Below are positions 26,608-39,408 of a DNA stretch of 64,000 nt, piece by piece. Both the position numbers and the translations under genes were made by a program. Origin of the DNA: Tsukamurella paurometabola (GTDB lineage Bacteria; Actinomycetota; Actinomycetes; Mycobacteriales; Mycobacteriaceae); contig NZ_LR131273.1 in NCBI RefSeq assembly GCF_900631615.1, forward strand, positions 3,938,850 to 4,002,849. Direction: 5' to 3'. The notes below the pieces were generated by a model. It saw only the letters and a list, made by a program, of their open reading frames with translations. It was not told the DNA's origin and searched no databases. Position 1 is the stretch's first letter; the number at the start of each line of letters is the position of its first letter.

Positions 26608-27669
26608 TCAGCTCTGGTGCTGCTGCGCCGGGGCGTACTGCTGCGGGGCGGGCGCCGCCTGCTGCGGGACGGGCTGGCCGACGACCTGGGGCAGCGCGAC
26701 GGTCTGCAGCACGCGGGTGATCGCCTGATCCGGAGTCACCTCGTCGGCGAGGGCGTCGTAGCTCATGACGAGGCGGTGGCGCAGGACGTCCGGGATGATC
26801 TCCACGACGTCCTGCGGCACCACGTAGTCGCGGCCGCGGAGCAGCGCGAGGGCGCGGGCGGCGGCGACGATGCCCAGGGTCGCGCGCGGCGAGGCGCCGT
26901 AGGTGATCCAGGAGGCGACGTCGTCGAGGCCGAACTCGCGCGGCGTGCGGGTCGCGGCGATGACCCGGACCACGTAGTCGACGAGGGCGTGGTGCACGAA
27001 GACCTCGCTCGCGGCGCGCTGCAGGCGCTGCACCGTCGCAGGGTCGAGGATCTGCGAGGGCACGGGCGGGACGGTGCCCATGCGGTAGACGATCTCCCGC
27101 TCCTCCTCGATCGACGGGTAGCCGACGACGACCTTGAACAGGAAGCGGTCGCGCTGCGCCTCGGGCAGCGGGTACACGCCCTCGTTCTCGATGGGGTTCT
27201 GGGTGGCGAGCACGAGGAACGGATCGGGCATCGGGTAGGTCTGCCCGCCGATCGACACCTTGCGCTCGGCCATGACCTCGAGCAGCGCGGACTGCACCTT
27301 CGCCGGAGCGCGGTTGATCTCGTCGGCGAGGAGGAAGTTCGCGGAGACCGGGCCGATCTCGGTGTCGAACTGCTCCTTGCCCTGGCGGTAGATGCGGGTA
27401 CCGACGAGGTCGGAGGGCACCAGGTCGGGAGTGAACTGGATGCGGGAGAAGGACCCGCCCACCACCGTCGCGAAGGTCTCGACCGCGAGGGTCTTGGCGA
27501 CGCCGGGAACGCCCTCCAGCAGCACGTGGCCCTTGGCGAGCATGCCGACCAGGATCCGCTCGACGAGCCGGTCCTGGCCCACGATCACGCGCTTGACCTC
27601 GTAGACCGCCCGTTCCAGCAGCTTGACCTCATCGCTCGAGGCGGTGTCCTGCACCTGTGAGTGCGTCAC
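26608..27669 (-). CDS. moxR1: MoxR-family AAA+ ATPase (Rv1479-like)
   Basis: A 353-residue AAA+ protein. Walker A is GVPGVAKT (53-60), Walker B FLLADEINRAP (about 111-121), and sensor 1 lies in LATQNP (about 152-157). The last 20 residues are a Gln/Pro/Ala-rich tail. It leads the MoxR-DUF58-VWA unit, which in M. tuberculosis is linked to ripA/ripB and stress survival. The GTG start is preceded by an AAGGGGA site. Confidence 0.94.
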   Translation of the reverse strand: MTHSQVQDTASSDEVKLLERAVYEVKRVIVGQDRLVERILVGMLAKGHVLLEGVPGVAKTLAVETFATVVGGSFSRIQFTPDLVPSDLVGTRIYRQGKEQFDTEIGPVSANFLLADEINRAPAKVQSALLEVMAERKVSIGGQTYPMPDPFLVLATQNPIENEGVYPLPEAQRDRFLFKVVVGYPSIEEEREIVYRMGTVPPVPSQILDPATVQRLQRAASEVFVHHALVDYVVRVIAATRTPREFGLDDVASWITYGASPRATLGIVAAARALALLRGRDYVVPQDVVEIIPDVLRHRLVMSYDALADEVTPDQAITRVLQTVALPQVVGQPVPQQAAPAPQQYAPAQQHQS

Positions 27670-27766
27670 GCACGTCCCCTTCGTCGTCGTTCCCCCGGCC
27701 CGTCAGGACCCGTCCGATCCCGGACCGCGCCGGCCCGTTCCCCCGAGCGTACTGAATGGCGCGGAG

Positions 27767-29260
27767 TCAGCTGTTGATCACGCGGACGCCCTGGGAGAGG
27801 AACGTCGAGGCGTCGAACGGGGCGATGCGCACCGCGCCGCCGGACTGCGGCGACTCGAGGATCTGGTTGTTCCCGAGGTACATGGCCACGTGCTGGGTGC
27901 CGCCCGGGCCGCGGAAGACCATGTCGCCGCGCTTGAGCTGGCTGATCGGCACCTTGGTTCCGGTCGTGTACTGGTAGCCCGAGTACTTGGGCAGCGCGAT
28001 ACCGACCGCGGCGTAGGCGTAGGCCATGAGGCCGGAGCAGTCGAAGCCGATGCGGTTGTAGTCGCCGAAGCTGTCCGCGACGCCGCCGTCGCGCACACCC
28101 TTGGTCGCTCCCCAGGCGTTGCCGCCACCCCAGGCGTACTGCACACCGATGACCGACATGCCGCGCTGGATCACCGTCTCGATCATCTGCGCACCGCTCA
28201 TGCTCGACACACCGGGGACGGCCTGCGAGGCCGGCGCGGTCGGCTGCTGCTGGCCCGCGGGGGCCGCCTGGCCGGTGACCGCGCCGAAGGGATTGGTGAA
28301 CCACGAGGACGCCTGCCCGACGATGCCCTGCGCGAAGCTCCGGGCGGCCGCCAGTGGATCGGAGCCGTCGGCGGCGCCGGCCTGCCCCGCGGGCGCGGCC
28401 GGTGCCGCGGCCTGGGCCGCAGGAGCCGCCGGCTGCGCGGCGGGCGCGGCCGGCGCGGCGATCTGCTGAGTCTGCTGCTCGTCGACGACGTACTGCGCGT
28501 AGATCTTCTGCTGCGCGGCGCGGTCCTCGGCGCGCTTGGCCTGGTCGAGCGCCCGCTGCGCCAACTCCCGCTGCGCGGTGAGCTTGGCCTGCTCCTGCTG
28601 CTGCGTGGTCAGGGCGGCGACGGTCTGGGTGATCGAGTCCTCGGCGGTGGTCTTGCGTTCAGCGGCCGCAGCGGTGGCGGCGTCGGCCTGCACCTTCGCG
28701 GCGCGGGCGGCGGTACGCGAGGCCTCGGCGCGCTTCTTCGCGGCCTGGAGATCGCCGAGTGCGGTCTTCTGCTTATCGGCGACGATGCGGAGCGTGGTGG
28801 CGCGGTCGACCGCGGCACCGGGATCGTTCCCGCCCAGCGTGTTGACCAGCGCACCGGCGCTGTTGCCCTGCGCGTACGCGGCGCGCACCACCTGGTCGAA
28901 GGCGTCCTGCGCGGTCTTGATCTTGGCGTCGGACTCCTTGACCGCGGCCTCGGAGACGCTGATCGCGCCATTCGCCGCGGTAGCGGCGTCGCGGGCGGCC
29001 TGGAGGTCGACCACGGCGCGGTTGACGGACTGGCGCTTCGCCGCGACGTCCCCGCGGAGGTCCGCGATCCGCTGGTCGGCCTGGGCGAGTCGGTCGACCA
29101 GCGCGGCGACGACGTTGGCGGGATTGGCGTCGGGGCCGTTGGGCTCGGCGAAGGCCGATCCGGCGCCCGCGAGCGAGCCGGCCACCAGTGACCCGGTGGC
29201 GACTGCCGCGAGCAACGACCGCGCAGCGAGATTCGTGGCGGGGTGTGCCGTACGCCTCAA
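27767..29260 (-). CDS. ripA: RipA-like NlpC/P60 peptidoglycan endopeptidase
   Basis: A 497-residue secreted protein. The signal peptide ends in AFA near residue 38. A long coiled coil (about 45-240) acts in RipA as an inhibitory lid. An Ala/Pro/Gln-rich linker follows (about 255-375), then the NlpC/P60 domain. The catalytic residues are Cys408 (FDCSGL), His457 and Glu469, with the same spacing as Cys383/His432/Glu444 of M. tuberculosis RipA. It should cut stem peptides at the septum. It starts at TTG 29260 behind AGGGAGA. There is no separate ripB copy next to it, unlike M. tuberculosis. It is upstream of moxR1. Confidence 0.93.
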   Translation of the reverse strand: MRRTAHPATNLAARSLLAAVATGSLVAGSLAGAGSAFAEPNGPDANPANVVAALVDRLAQADQRIADLRGDVAAKRQSVNRAVVDLQAARDAATAANGAISVSEAAVKESDAKIKTAQDAFDQVVRAAYAQGNSAGALVNTLGGNDPGAAVDRATTLRIVADKQKTALGDLQAAKKRAEASRTAARAAKVQADAATAAAAERKTTAEDSITQTVAALTTQQQEQAKLTAQRELAQRALDQAKRAEDRAAQQKIYAQYVVDEQQTQQIAAPAAPAAQPAAPAAQAAAPAAPAGQAGAADGSDPLAAARSFAQGIVGQASSWFTNPFGAVTGQAAPAGQQQPTAPASQAVPGVSSMSGAQMIETVIQRGMSVIGVQYAWGGGNAWGATKGVRDGGVADSFGDYNRIGFDCSGLMAYAYAAVGIALPKYSGYQYTTGTKVPISQLKRGDMVFRGPGGTQHVAMYLGNNQILESPQSGGAVRIAPFDASTFLSQGVRVINS

Positions 29261-29500
29261 GGTGTCTCCCTCAACTCAAGACTCGTTCATCCCGATGAGT
29301 ACGCATGGTTCACACGCACAACATTGGCTTCATTCGTACCGTACGGCACTTTCACAACAATAGAAAACAGGAACCGCAAATTACACACATGTGAGTAGCC
29401 GGAACAGCCCACTGACCAGCAGGGATCCCCGATGTCGCCATTGCTTGCGAAACGGACAGCAGCTGAGAATTACACAGCTGGAATTTCGAATGAATGTGCG
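29261..29500 (-). promoter_or_regulatory. AT-rich upstream region of ripA
   Basis: This 240-bp gap is conspicuously poorer in GC than the rest of the window. It contains TATTGT (29357-29362, minus strand), a possible -10 element about 95 bp before the TTG, and a near-palindrome around CCGTACGG (29339-29346). I see no open reading frame and none of the conserved c-di-AMP riboswitch core. It probably carries regulated promoter elements for the cell-division hydrolase. Confidence 0.4.
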
Positions 29501-33137
<3,637 letters not shown>

Positions 33138-33157
33138 TCGCGGAGTTTCGACCAGTG

Positions 33158-33192
33158 ACGGCGGGTCCGGCCCCAGGGGCCGGGCCCGCCGT
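33158..33192 (+). terminator. Hairpin between acn and acnR
   Basis: A 17-bp GC-rich stem (33158-33174 with 33176-33192, one G-T pair) directly follows the acn stop and precedes acnR. There is no T-tract. It may end most acn transcripts while letting some read into acnR. Confidence 0.65.
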
Positions 33193-33240
33193 TCGCGTAG
33201 CGGACACGAAGCAACCGTCCCCTCGATCAGGAGCATCCAC

Positions 33241-33804
33241 ATGCCCAAGGTGAGCGACGATCACCTCGCCGCACGACGCCGCCAGATCCTCGACGGTGCG
33301 CGCACGTGCTTCGCCGAGTACGGCTACGACGGGGCCACGGTGCGGCGGCTGGAGGCCGCGACCGATCTGTCCCGCGGGGCGATCTTCCACCACTTCCGCG
33401 ACAAGGACGCGCTCTTCCTCGCGCTGGCTCGCGAGGATGCGGAGCGAATGGCCGACATCGCCGCGGAGGAGGGCCTCGTGCAGGTCATGCGCGACATGCT
33501 GAGCCACCCGGAGCGGTTCGACTGGCTCGGGACCCGGCTCGAGATCGCCCGCCGGCTCAAGAACGACGGCGACTTCCGTGCCGAGTGGACCGAGCGGAGC
33601 GCCGAGCTCACCGAGGCCACGCTGCGGCGACTCGAGCGGCAGAAGCAGCGCGGCCGGCTGCGCGACGACCTGCCGACCGACGTCATCCTGGGCTATCTCG
33701 ACCTCGTCCTCGACGGCCTGGTCACCCATCTCGCGTCGGGTCGCCCGACGGCGGGCCTGGAGGCGGTCCTCGACCTCGTCGAGGAGAGCGTGCGCCGCCG
33801 CTGA
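33241..33804 (+). CDS. acnR: TetR-family repressor of aconitase
   Basis: A 187-residue TetR protein directly downstream of acn, as for AcnR in Corynebacterium and Rv1474c in M. tuberculosis. The HTH is at about 15-60 (CFAEYGYDGATVRRLEAATDLSRGAIFHHFRDKDALF). Known AcnR repressors sense citrate-Mg and dampen acn; a matching operator is present at the acn promoter. The ATG has an AGGAG site eight bases upstream. Confidence 0.93.
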   Translation: MPKVSDDHLAARRRQILDGARTCFAEYGYDGATVRRLEAATDLSRGAIFHHFRDKDALFLALAREDAERMADIAAEEGLVQVMRDMLSHPERFDWLGTRLEIARRLKNDGDFRAEWTERSAELTEATLRRLERQKQRGRLRDDLPTDVILGYLDLVLDGLVTHLASGRPTAGLEAVLDLVEESVRRR

Positions 33805-33840
33805 CCCCTGGCGCGGCCCGCTCACATCCCGGCGGGCGGC

Positions 33841-34665
33841 TTACATCCCCTCGGGCGGCGTCGCGTAGAGGAACACCGCGCCTCCGGGGTCCTTCGCCGA
33901 GCCCATCGTGGCCCACGGTGTGACCTCGGCGGCACGCAGGATCTCGCCGCCCGCGGCGACGATGCGCTGTTCCGCGGCCGTCGTGTCCTCGACGGTCAGG
34001 TACACCTGCCAGAACGAGGGCATGCCCTCGCCGAACACCCCCGAGTCGAAGAGCGGGGCGGCGTCCATGATCCCGGCGACGGCCTCCTGCTGCCCTTCCG
34101 GACCGGCGAACACCTGGCTGTAGCGGTCCGGGCCGAACGAGCCCTCCTTGCCGCCACTGCCGATCTCCTCGAGCCGCCATCCGAAGACGTCGCGGTAGAA
34201 GGCCCGGGTCGCGTCGTAGCTGCGGCTCATGCAGTCGAACCAGTACGGGGTGCCCGGAACCCCGCGCTCGGCGAAGCCCTCGTGCCTCCCCGGCTCCCAG
34301 AGCCCGATCGCGGCGCCGACCGGATCGATGACGTAGGCGAAGCGCCCGAGGTCGCCCACCGGCGCCACCGGCACCACCACCGACGCGCCGGCGTCGGTCG
34401 CCGCGCGCAGCGACGCCTTCGCGTCCTCGACCCGCAGGTAGGTCGACCAGACGTCGCCGGGGCCACCGCCGCCGTCCGGGGGCGCCATCACGCCGGCCAC
34501 CCGGTTCCCGTTGACCCGGAAGTTCCGGTAGCCGCCGAACTCCTCGCTCGCCGGTTCCGCCTCCCAGCCGAACACGGCGCCGTAGAAGTCAACGGCCGCA
34601 TCGACGTCGGAGGACATGAGGTCGATCCACACGGGTGCGCCCAGCGGGGCGTGGTACGCGGTCAT
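33841..34665 (-). CDS. VOC (glyoxalase/bleomycin-resistance fold) two-domain protein
   Basis: A 274-residue protein of two tandem vicinal-oxygen-chelate domains (about 5-125 and 137-270). Each begins with a strand followed by DAAVDFYGAVFGW or DATRAFYRDVFGW and ends with a conserved GxxxxLYATPP or GLWEP edge. Such proteins include hydrolases and isomerases, but most are uncharacterised. The ATG at 34665 starts the first domain. Function cannot be assigned. Confidence 0.85.
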   Translation of the reverse strand: MTAYHAPLGAPVWIDLMSSDVDAAVDFYGAVFGWEAEPASEEFGGYRNFRVNGNRVAGVMAPPDGGGGPGDVWSTYLRVEDAKASLRAATDAGASVVVPVAPVGDLGRFAYVIDPVGAAIGLWEPGRHEGFAERGVPGTPYWFDCMSRSYDATRAFYRDVFGWRLEEIGSGGKEGSFGPDRYSQVFAGPEGQQEAVAGIMDAAPLFDSGVFGEGMPSFWQVYLTVEDTTAAEQRIVAAGGEILRAAEVTPWATMGSAKDPGGAVFLYATPPEGM

Positions 34666-34796
34666 GGGAGATACGGTGGCACATCCGGCCGACAAGTTTC
34701 CAGCATTCGCCCCACTTCGGGCGGCGACCGTCCGCAGCGCGGGGTGGACCGATCCCCGTGGGCGGGTGACGAACCCGCCCACAACGCGCCGCCGGA

Positions 34797-35558
34797 TCAG
34801 ATCCGCGCGACGCCCCGCGCGTCCCGGTAGACACCGGCGACGCCGCTGGCCGACATCGGACCGGACTGGATCTTGGCGTCGGAGGCGACGACGGCCTGCA
34901 GGGTGATCCCGGCGACGAGGAAGTCGGCGACCGACCGGCGGGTGTGGTCGGCGGAGGTGACGAGCACCGCGCCGTTACCGAAGCCGTTCTGCTGCATGAG
35001 GACCGCGGTGTTGATGGCGTTCCCCTGGGTGGAGCCCGCCTTCTCCTCGGTGTAGATGCGGGTACCGGACACGCCCTGCGCGAGCAGCCATTCCTTCATC
35101 GCCGCCGCCTCGGTCTTCCCGGCCTTGGGTGCGCCACCCGTCACGACGATCGGGAATGCCGGATAGGCCTGTGCGACCGCCAGCCCCTTGGTGAGGCGTT
35201 CGACGAGGATCGGCCGCATGGCGCCGTTGTCCTCCAGGCCGAACCCGAGGATCACGATCGCCGTTCCCGGGGCGACGCCGCTGGGCACCTGGTCGGTGAG
35301 CGGGAAGGTGAGCGCCTTGTTGACGTTCGTCATCAGGGCCACGACCTTCTGCGCGTGGTCGATCGGCATCTGATTGATGGCGGCCTGCGCGCCCGCGGTG
35401 TCCCCCGCGGCCTGGCGCTCGATCGCCTGGTCGGTCAGGGACGACGTCGACGTCGTGGTCGACGGTGCCGCACCCGCCGTCCCCGTCGCCAGGGTGGCGG
35501 CGACCGCGAGCGCGGTCGTCAGCGAAACGATCGAGCTAAAGAAACCAGAGACACGCAT
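34797..35558 (-). CDS. Secreted YdcF/SanA-like (DUF218) protein
   Basis: A 253-residue exported protein. The signal peptide (about 1-31) ends in TAGAA, followed by a Ser/Thr stretch. The DUF218 domain (about 95-250) has IVILGFGLEDNG, VVTGGAPKAGKTEAAAMKEWL and the ADHTRRS motif near 212. E. coli SanA/ElyC relatives affect envelope integrity, but the enzymatic role is unknown. A GGAGGG site precedes the ATG. It diverges from the SWIM-MoxR operon. Confidence 0.85.
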   Translation of the reverse strand: MRVSGFFSSIVSLTTALAVAATLATGTAGAAPSTTTSTSSLTDQAIERQAAGDTAGAQAAINQMPIDHAQKVVALMTNVNKALTFPLTDQVPSGVAPGTAIVILGFGLEDNGAMRPILVERLTKGLAVAQAYPAFPIVVTGGAPKAGKTEAAAMKEWLLAQGVSGTRIYTEEKAGSTQGNAINTAVLMQQNGFGNGAVLVTSADHTRRSVADFLVAGITLQAVVASDAKIQSGPMSASGVAGVYRDARGVARI

Positions 35559-35609
35559 GTTGCCCTCCGTGACAAATGAGTCTATCGGTGGAAAACTACA
35601 CCACTGAGG

Positions 35610-35624
35610 CGTGTGTTGCACACG
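35610..35624. promoter_or_regulatory. Dyad between the YdcF-like and SWIM genes
   Basis: CGTGTG and CACACG form a perfect 6-bp dyad with a 3-nt spacer in the 123-bp divergent region. It lies 58 bp before the SWIM gene start and 52 bp before the YdcF-like start. A minus-strand TAGACT (35579-35584) may be the -10 of the latter. Confidence 0.35.
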
Positions 35625-35681
35625 TGAATGCTCGATCGCGCACACTCCCCCACTTCACAGCCGATGTGCTTTAGTGGATCC

Positions 35682-36977
35682 GTGGGGGTGGAACGGTGGT
35701 CGCGGGAGCAGGTGCTCTCGCTCGCTCCGGACGCGGCGTCGGAGAAGGCGGGCACGAAACTCGGTGTCCCAGGCCCGTGGACGCTCACCGGCGCGACGGA
35801 TTCCGCCGTCTGGGGAAACTGCCAGGGCAGCGGGAAGCGGCCGTACCAGACCGTGGTCGAACTGGCCGGCCCCGCCTACAAGTGCTCCTGTCCGTCACGA
35901 AAGTTCCCGTGCAAGCACGCACTCGGGCTCCTGTTGCTCTGGGCGGACGCGACCGTGCCCGACGCGAGCGAGCCCGCGGACTTCGCTGCGGAATGGCTCG
36001 CCGCGCGGGACAGGCGACGGGAGGACTCCGCCGACCGCGCAGCGATTCCCCGTGATCCCGATCGTGCGGCCCGCACCGCCGCCCAGCGCTCCGAATCGGT
36101 CGCGGGTGGAGTCGCCGAGTTACGGTTGTGGCTGCTCGACCAGGTCCATTCGGGCCTCGCGGGCATCGACGCCTCCGTCTACGAACGCGTCGACCCGCTC
36201 GCCCGGCGCCTCGTCGACGCGAAGGCCCCGGGCCTCGCGGGCCGCGTGCGCGCGCTGTCGGCGGCGGTGGTGGGCCCCCGCTGGCCCGAGCGCATCGTCC
36301 AGGAGCTCGGCCTCCTGTGGCTACTCACGCGCGGCCACGACCGTCTCGACCAGCTCGACGGCCCCGTCGCCGCCGCCGTCCGCCGCCACGTCGGGTACCC
36401 CGTCGCCACCGCCGACGTGCTGGCGGGCCCCTCGGTAACCGACGACTGGACGGTACTGGGCACGTCCGAGAGCGAGGCCGATCGGATCACCACGCGGACC
36501 ACCTGGCTGCGTGCCGCGTCCTCGGGTCGATGGGCCTCGGTCCTCGACTTCAAGGCACCCGGCGGTCCGCCGCTTCCGCTGCGCCCACCGATCGGCACGA
36601 CGGTCCGCGCCGAGTTGGCGTTCTACCCGGACGGCCTCCGCGCCATCCCCCGCGGGGATCTCACTCCTACCGCCCCGGCACCGTCGACGGCACCGTCGGA
36701 CTGGGCGACGGCCCTCGCGGAGCGGGCGGCGCGCTGCGCGGACGACCCGTGGCACGGCAAGCATCCCGTTCTCGTCGCCGGGCGGCCGGCCACCGCACCG
36801 GAGCCGTGCCTGATCGATGCGCAGGGAACCGCCCTGCCCCTGACGATCAGCGCCCCCGCCTGGTGGATGCTCCTCGCGGGTTCCGGCGGCGCGTCGGTCA
36901 CCGTCGCCGGCCTCCTGGGGCCGGAAGCGCTCGAGCCGATGTCGATGATCGCCGGAGACGAGGTGCTGGCCCTGTGA
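35682..36977 (+). CDS. SWIM zinc-finger protein of the MoxR-VWA operon
   Basis: A 431-residue protein. The SWIM finger CxCx6CxH is Cys68, Cys70, Cys77 and His79 (KCSCPSRKFPCKH), a zinc module that binds DNA or protein. The rest is a mixed alpha/beta body with tryptophan-rich stretches (TTWLRAASSGRWASVLDFKAPG near 270) typical of SWIM proteins encoded beside MoxR/VWA genes. It heads a five-gene operon; its stop overlaps the DUF5691 start. The start is uncertain: GTG 35682 or 35688, or ATG 35664. Confidence 0.82.
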   Translation: MGVERWSREQVLSLAPDAASEKAGTKLGVPGPWTLTGATDSAVWGNCQGSGKRPYQTVVELAGPAYKCSCPSRKFPCKHALGLLLLWADATVPDASEPADFAAEWLAARDRRREDSADRAAIPRDPDRAARTAAQRSESVAGGVAELRLWLLDQVHSGLAGIDASVYERVDPLARRLVDAKAPGLAGRVRALSAAVVGPRWPERIVQELGLLWLLTRGHDRLDQLDGPVAAAVRRHVGYPVATADVLAGPSVTDDWTVLGTSESEADRITTRTTWLRAASSGRWASVLDFKAPGGPPLPLRPPIGTTVRAELAFYPDGLRAIPRGDLTPTAPAPSTAPSDWATALAERAARCADDPWHGKHPVLVAGRPATAPEPCLIDAQGTALPLTISAPAWWMLLAGSGGASVTVAGLLGPEALEPMSMIAGDEVLAL

Positions 36978-38314
36978 CGAACGCCGCCCCGCTCTGGCCG
37001 CAGGTCGTCTCCGCGGCACTGCTCGGTACCGCGACCAGGCCCGTCAGCACCGCCGGGGCCGACCCCGCGCTGGCGCCTCACCTCGGTGCCCTACCGGCCG
37101 ACACCCCACCCGCGGAACTGGTGCTCCACACCGCCGCGCTCACCGCTGTCGCGACGAACGCCCAGGGCCCGCTACCCGCGCCGGGCCCCGAACCGGTTCC
37201 CACCGCGGCACACGACCCCAGACCGCCGCTCTCGCCGCGCCTGGCGGCCGTCGTCCACGCCGCCCTGTCCCTGCCGGGCGCCGAACGGTGGTGCCTGGCA
37301 CCCGTCGCGGCATCCGGGCTGCGCAGCCCGGCGCGGCTGCTGCCCGACCTGTTGCTCTACACCGCCGATCGCCCCGAAGCCGGTCCCGCCGTCGCGGCCC
37401 TGACCGGGCCGCGGGGTGCCTGGCTGGCCCGGATCGCTCCGGACATCAAGGCCCGGCTCGGCACCGGGACGGGGGCGGGCCCGATGGACGACGGGATCGT
37501 GCCCGCACAGGCGGACTGGGACGCGCTACGCGCACCGGAGCGAGCACAGGTGCTGCAGGACCTGGGCCCCGTCACGCCTGGGAGCGACGCGGAGTCGCTG
37601 TGCGAGCGCGGACTCGACGATCGCACCGCCACGGTCCGCGCCGCAGCCGTCCGCGCCCTGAGCGGGTCGGCCGGCACCGCCTACGAGCGCCGCATGCGCT
37701 CGCGCGCATCGGCCGTGGTGCGCCGGCGCCGCACGCTGCGCGGCGAACGGATCGAGGTCGCCCCCGCCGATCCGCCCGATCCCGCAGCGGTGCGAGACGG
37801 GGTGGCGTGGCCTCCCCCGCAGGGCGTGTCGCCGACGGCGCAGTGGGTGGCGCAGCTGGCGACCGCGCTACCGCTCAGCGCCTGGGAGGAACTGCTCGAC
37901 GCCACTCCGGATCGGCTCGTCGGCGCCTCGGGCGACTACACCGCGGAGTTCAGGTCCGGGTGGCGCGAACGCACCGCCCGCGAGCGCGAACCGCGCTGGG
38001 CGGCGGCACTCGCGCAGAGCGGCGAACCCGCGGACCTCGCCCTGCTCCCCGGACCGTGGCCGGACACCCTGAGCGAGAGGGTGATCCGCGTCTTCGCCAC
38101 GATCGCGGCGTCCGACGATCGGCGCCCGCTTCCGCCGGGCGACAGCGCCCTCATCGCCGCCGCCGCCGAGCACCTTCCCGCCGCCACCGGGGCGCCCTGG
38201 CCGCAGCGCGTCGCGGACCTCGCCGCCCGAGGCACCACGTCGCGCACCCGGTACCTCGCACCGCTCGCCGAGATCCTCCGCCTCCGCACCGTCATCGAAG
38301 AGGAGCTGCCATGA
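36974..38314 (+). CDS. DUF5691 family protein
   Basis: A 446-residue, Ala/Pro-rich, probably helical-repeat protein that occurs with SWIM, MoxR and VWA genes. Visible features: LWPQVVSAALLGTATRP at the start, ERWCLAPVAASGLRSPARLLPDLL near 105, and ERGLDDRTATVRAAAVRALSG near 220, which reads like a HEAT repeat. GTG 36974 overlaps the SWIM stop (GTGA), and its stop overlaps the MoxR start (ATGA). It probably acts as a scaffold for the ATPase; this is inference. Confidence 0.78.
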   Translation: MTNAAPLWPQVVSAALLGTATRPVSTAGADPALAPHLGALPADTPPAELVLHTAALTAVATNAQGPLPAPGPEPVPTAAHDPRPPLSPRLAAVVHAALSLPGAERWCLAPVAASGLRSPARLLPDLLLYTADRPEAGPAVAALTGPRGAWLARIAPDIKARLGTGTGAGPMDDGIVPAQADWDALRAPERAQVLQDLGPVTPGSDAESLCERGLDDRTATVRAAAVRALSGSAGTAYERRMRSRASAVVRRRRTLRGERIEVAPADPPDPAAVRDGVAWPPPQGVSPTAQWVAQLATALPLSAWEELLDATPDRLVGASGDYTAEFRSGWRERTAREREPRWAAALAQSGEPADLALLPGPWPDTLSERVIRVFATIAASDDRRPLPPGDSALIAAAAEHLPAATGAPWPQRVADLAARGTTSRTRYLAPLAEILRLRTVIEEELP

Positions 38315-39399
38315 CCGACACCACCGACCTGCTGCGCCCGCACGCCGAGCAGGTCCACGCCGCCGAGCTCGCCGCGCTCGCCGCACAGGATCGGGGCATG
38401 CGACCGACGCGGTGGCGGCTATCACCAGCCGCGGTCGTCGACTACCTGTGCGGCACCACGCTGCCGGACGGGACGGTGATCGCGCCCAAGTACATCGGCC
38501 CGCGCCGCCTCATGGAGGTGGCGGTCGCGACCCTCGCGACGGATCGCGCCCTCCTGCTACTGGGAGTTCCGGGCACCGCCAAGACCTGGGTGTCCGAGCA
38601 TCTCGCCGCCGCCATCAGCGGCGATTCCACGCTGCTGGTGCAGGGGACGGCGGGCACCCCGGAGGAGGCCATCCGGTACGGATGGAACTACGCCCGCCTC
38701 ATCGCCGAGGGACCCAGCCGGGAGGCGCTGGTCGCGTCGCCGATCATGACCGCGATGGCCGAGGGGCGCGTCGCCCGCCTCGAAGAGCTCACGCGCATTC
38801 CGTCGGACGTCCAGGACGCGCTCATCACCGTCCTGTCCGAGAAGACGCTCCCCGTCCCGGAGCTCGGCATCGAGGTGCAGGCCGCGAAGGGCTTCACCCT
38901 CATCGCGACGGCGAACGACCGGGACCGGGGCGTCAACGAGCTGTCGTCCGCGCTGCGGCGGCGGTTCAACACCGTGGTGCTGCCGCTCCCCGCCACCGCC
39001 GACGACGAGGTCCGCATCGTCTCCGACCGGGTGGCCTCCCTCGGCAGGGCGCTCGACCTCCCGGAACTGCCGGCCGCCGCCGAGGAGATCCGCCGGGTGG
39101 TCACCGTGTTCCGCGAGCTCCGCTCGGGGGTCACCGAGGACGGTCGCACCAAGGTCAAGCAGCCCAGCGGCACCCTGTCGACGGCGGAGGCGATCTCGGT
39201 CCTCACCCACGGCACAGCGATGGCATCCCATTTCGGCGACGGCGTGCTGCGCCCGAGCGACGTGGCCGCGTCGATCCGCGGGGCGGTCGTCAAGGACCCC
39301 GTCTCGGACGCGGTGGCATGGACCGAGTACCTCGAGTCCGTGGTCCGGGAGCGGCCCGGCTGGTCGGACTTCTACCGCGCCGCACGGGACGCCGGATAG
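38311..39399 (+). CDS. MoxR-type AAA+ ATPase of the SWIM/VWA operon
   Basis: A 362-residue AAA+ protein distinct from the RipA-linked MoxR1. Walker A is GVPGTAKT (85-92). The Walker B region reads VARLEELTRIP (about 154-164), with Glu-Glu where most MoxR proteins have Asp-Glu. Sensor 1 is in IATAND (about 203), and the arginine finger in SSALRRRFN. It should remodel a client using the VWA protein as adaptor. Coupled upstream to DUF5691; DUF5682 starts 9 nt after its stop. Confidence 0.9.
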   Translation: MTDTTDLLRPHAEQVHAAELAALAAQDRGMRPTRWRLSPAAVVDYLCGTTLPDGTVIAPKYIGPRRLMEVAVATLATDRALLLLGVPGTAKTWVSEHLAAAISGDSTLLVQGTAGTPEEAIRYGWNYARLIAEGPSREALVASPIMTAMAEGRVARLEELTRIPSDVQDALITVLSEKTLPVPELGIEVQAAKGFTLIATANDRDRGVNELSSALRRRFNTVVLPLPATADDEVRIVSDRVASLGRALDLPELPAAAEEIRRVVTVFRELRSGVTEDGRTKVKQPSGTLSTAEAISVLTHGTAMASHFGDGVLRPSDVAASIRGAVVKDPVSDAVAWTEYLESVVRERPGWSDFYRAARDAG

Positions 39400-39408
39400 G
39401 CGCTCGCG

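Noticed and set aside
29261-29500. ydaO (c-di-AMP) riboswitch upstream of the NlpC/P60 gene
   Set aside because: This riboswitch occurs before such genes in other actinobacteria, but I cannot see its conserved core here.
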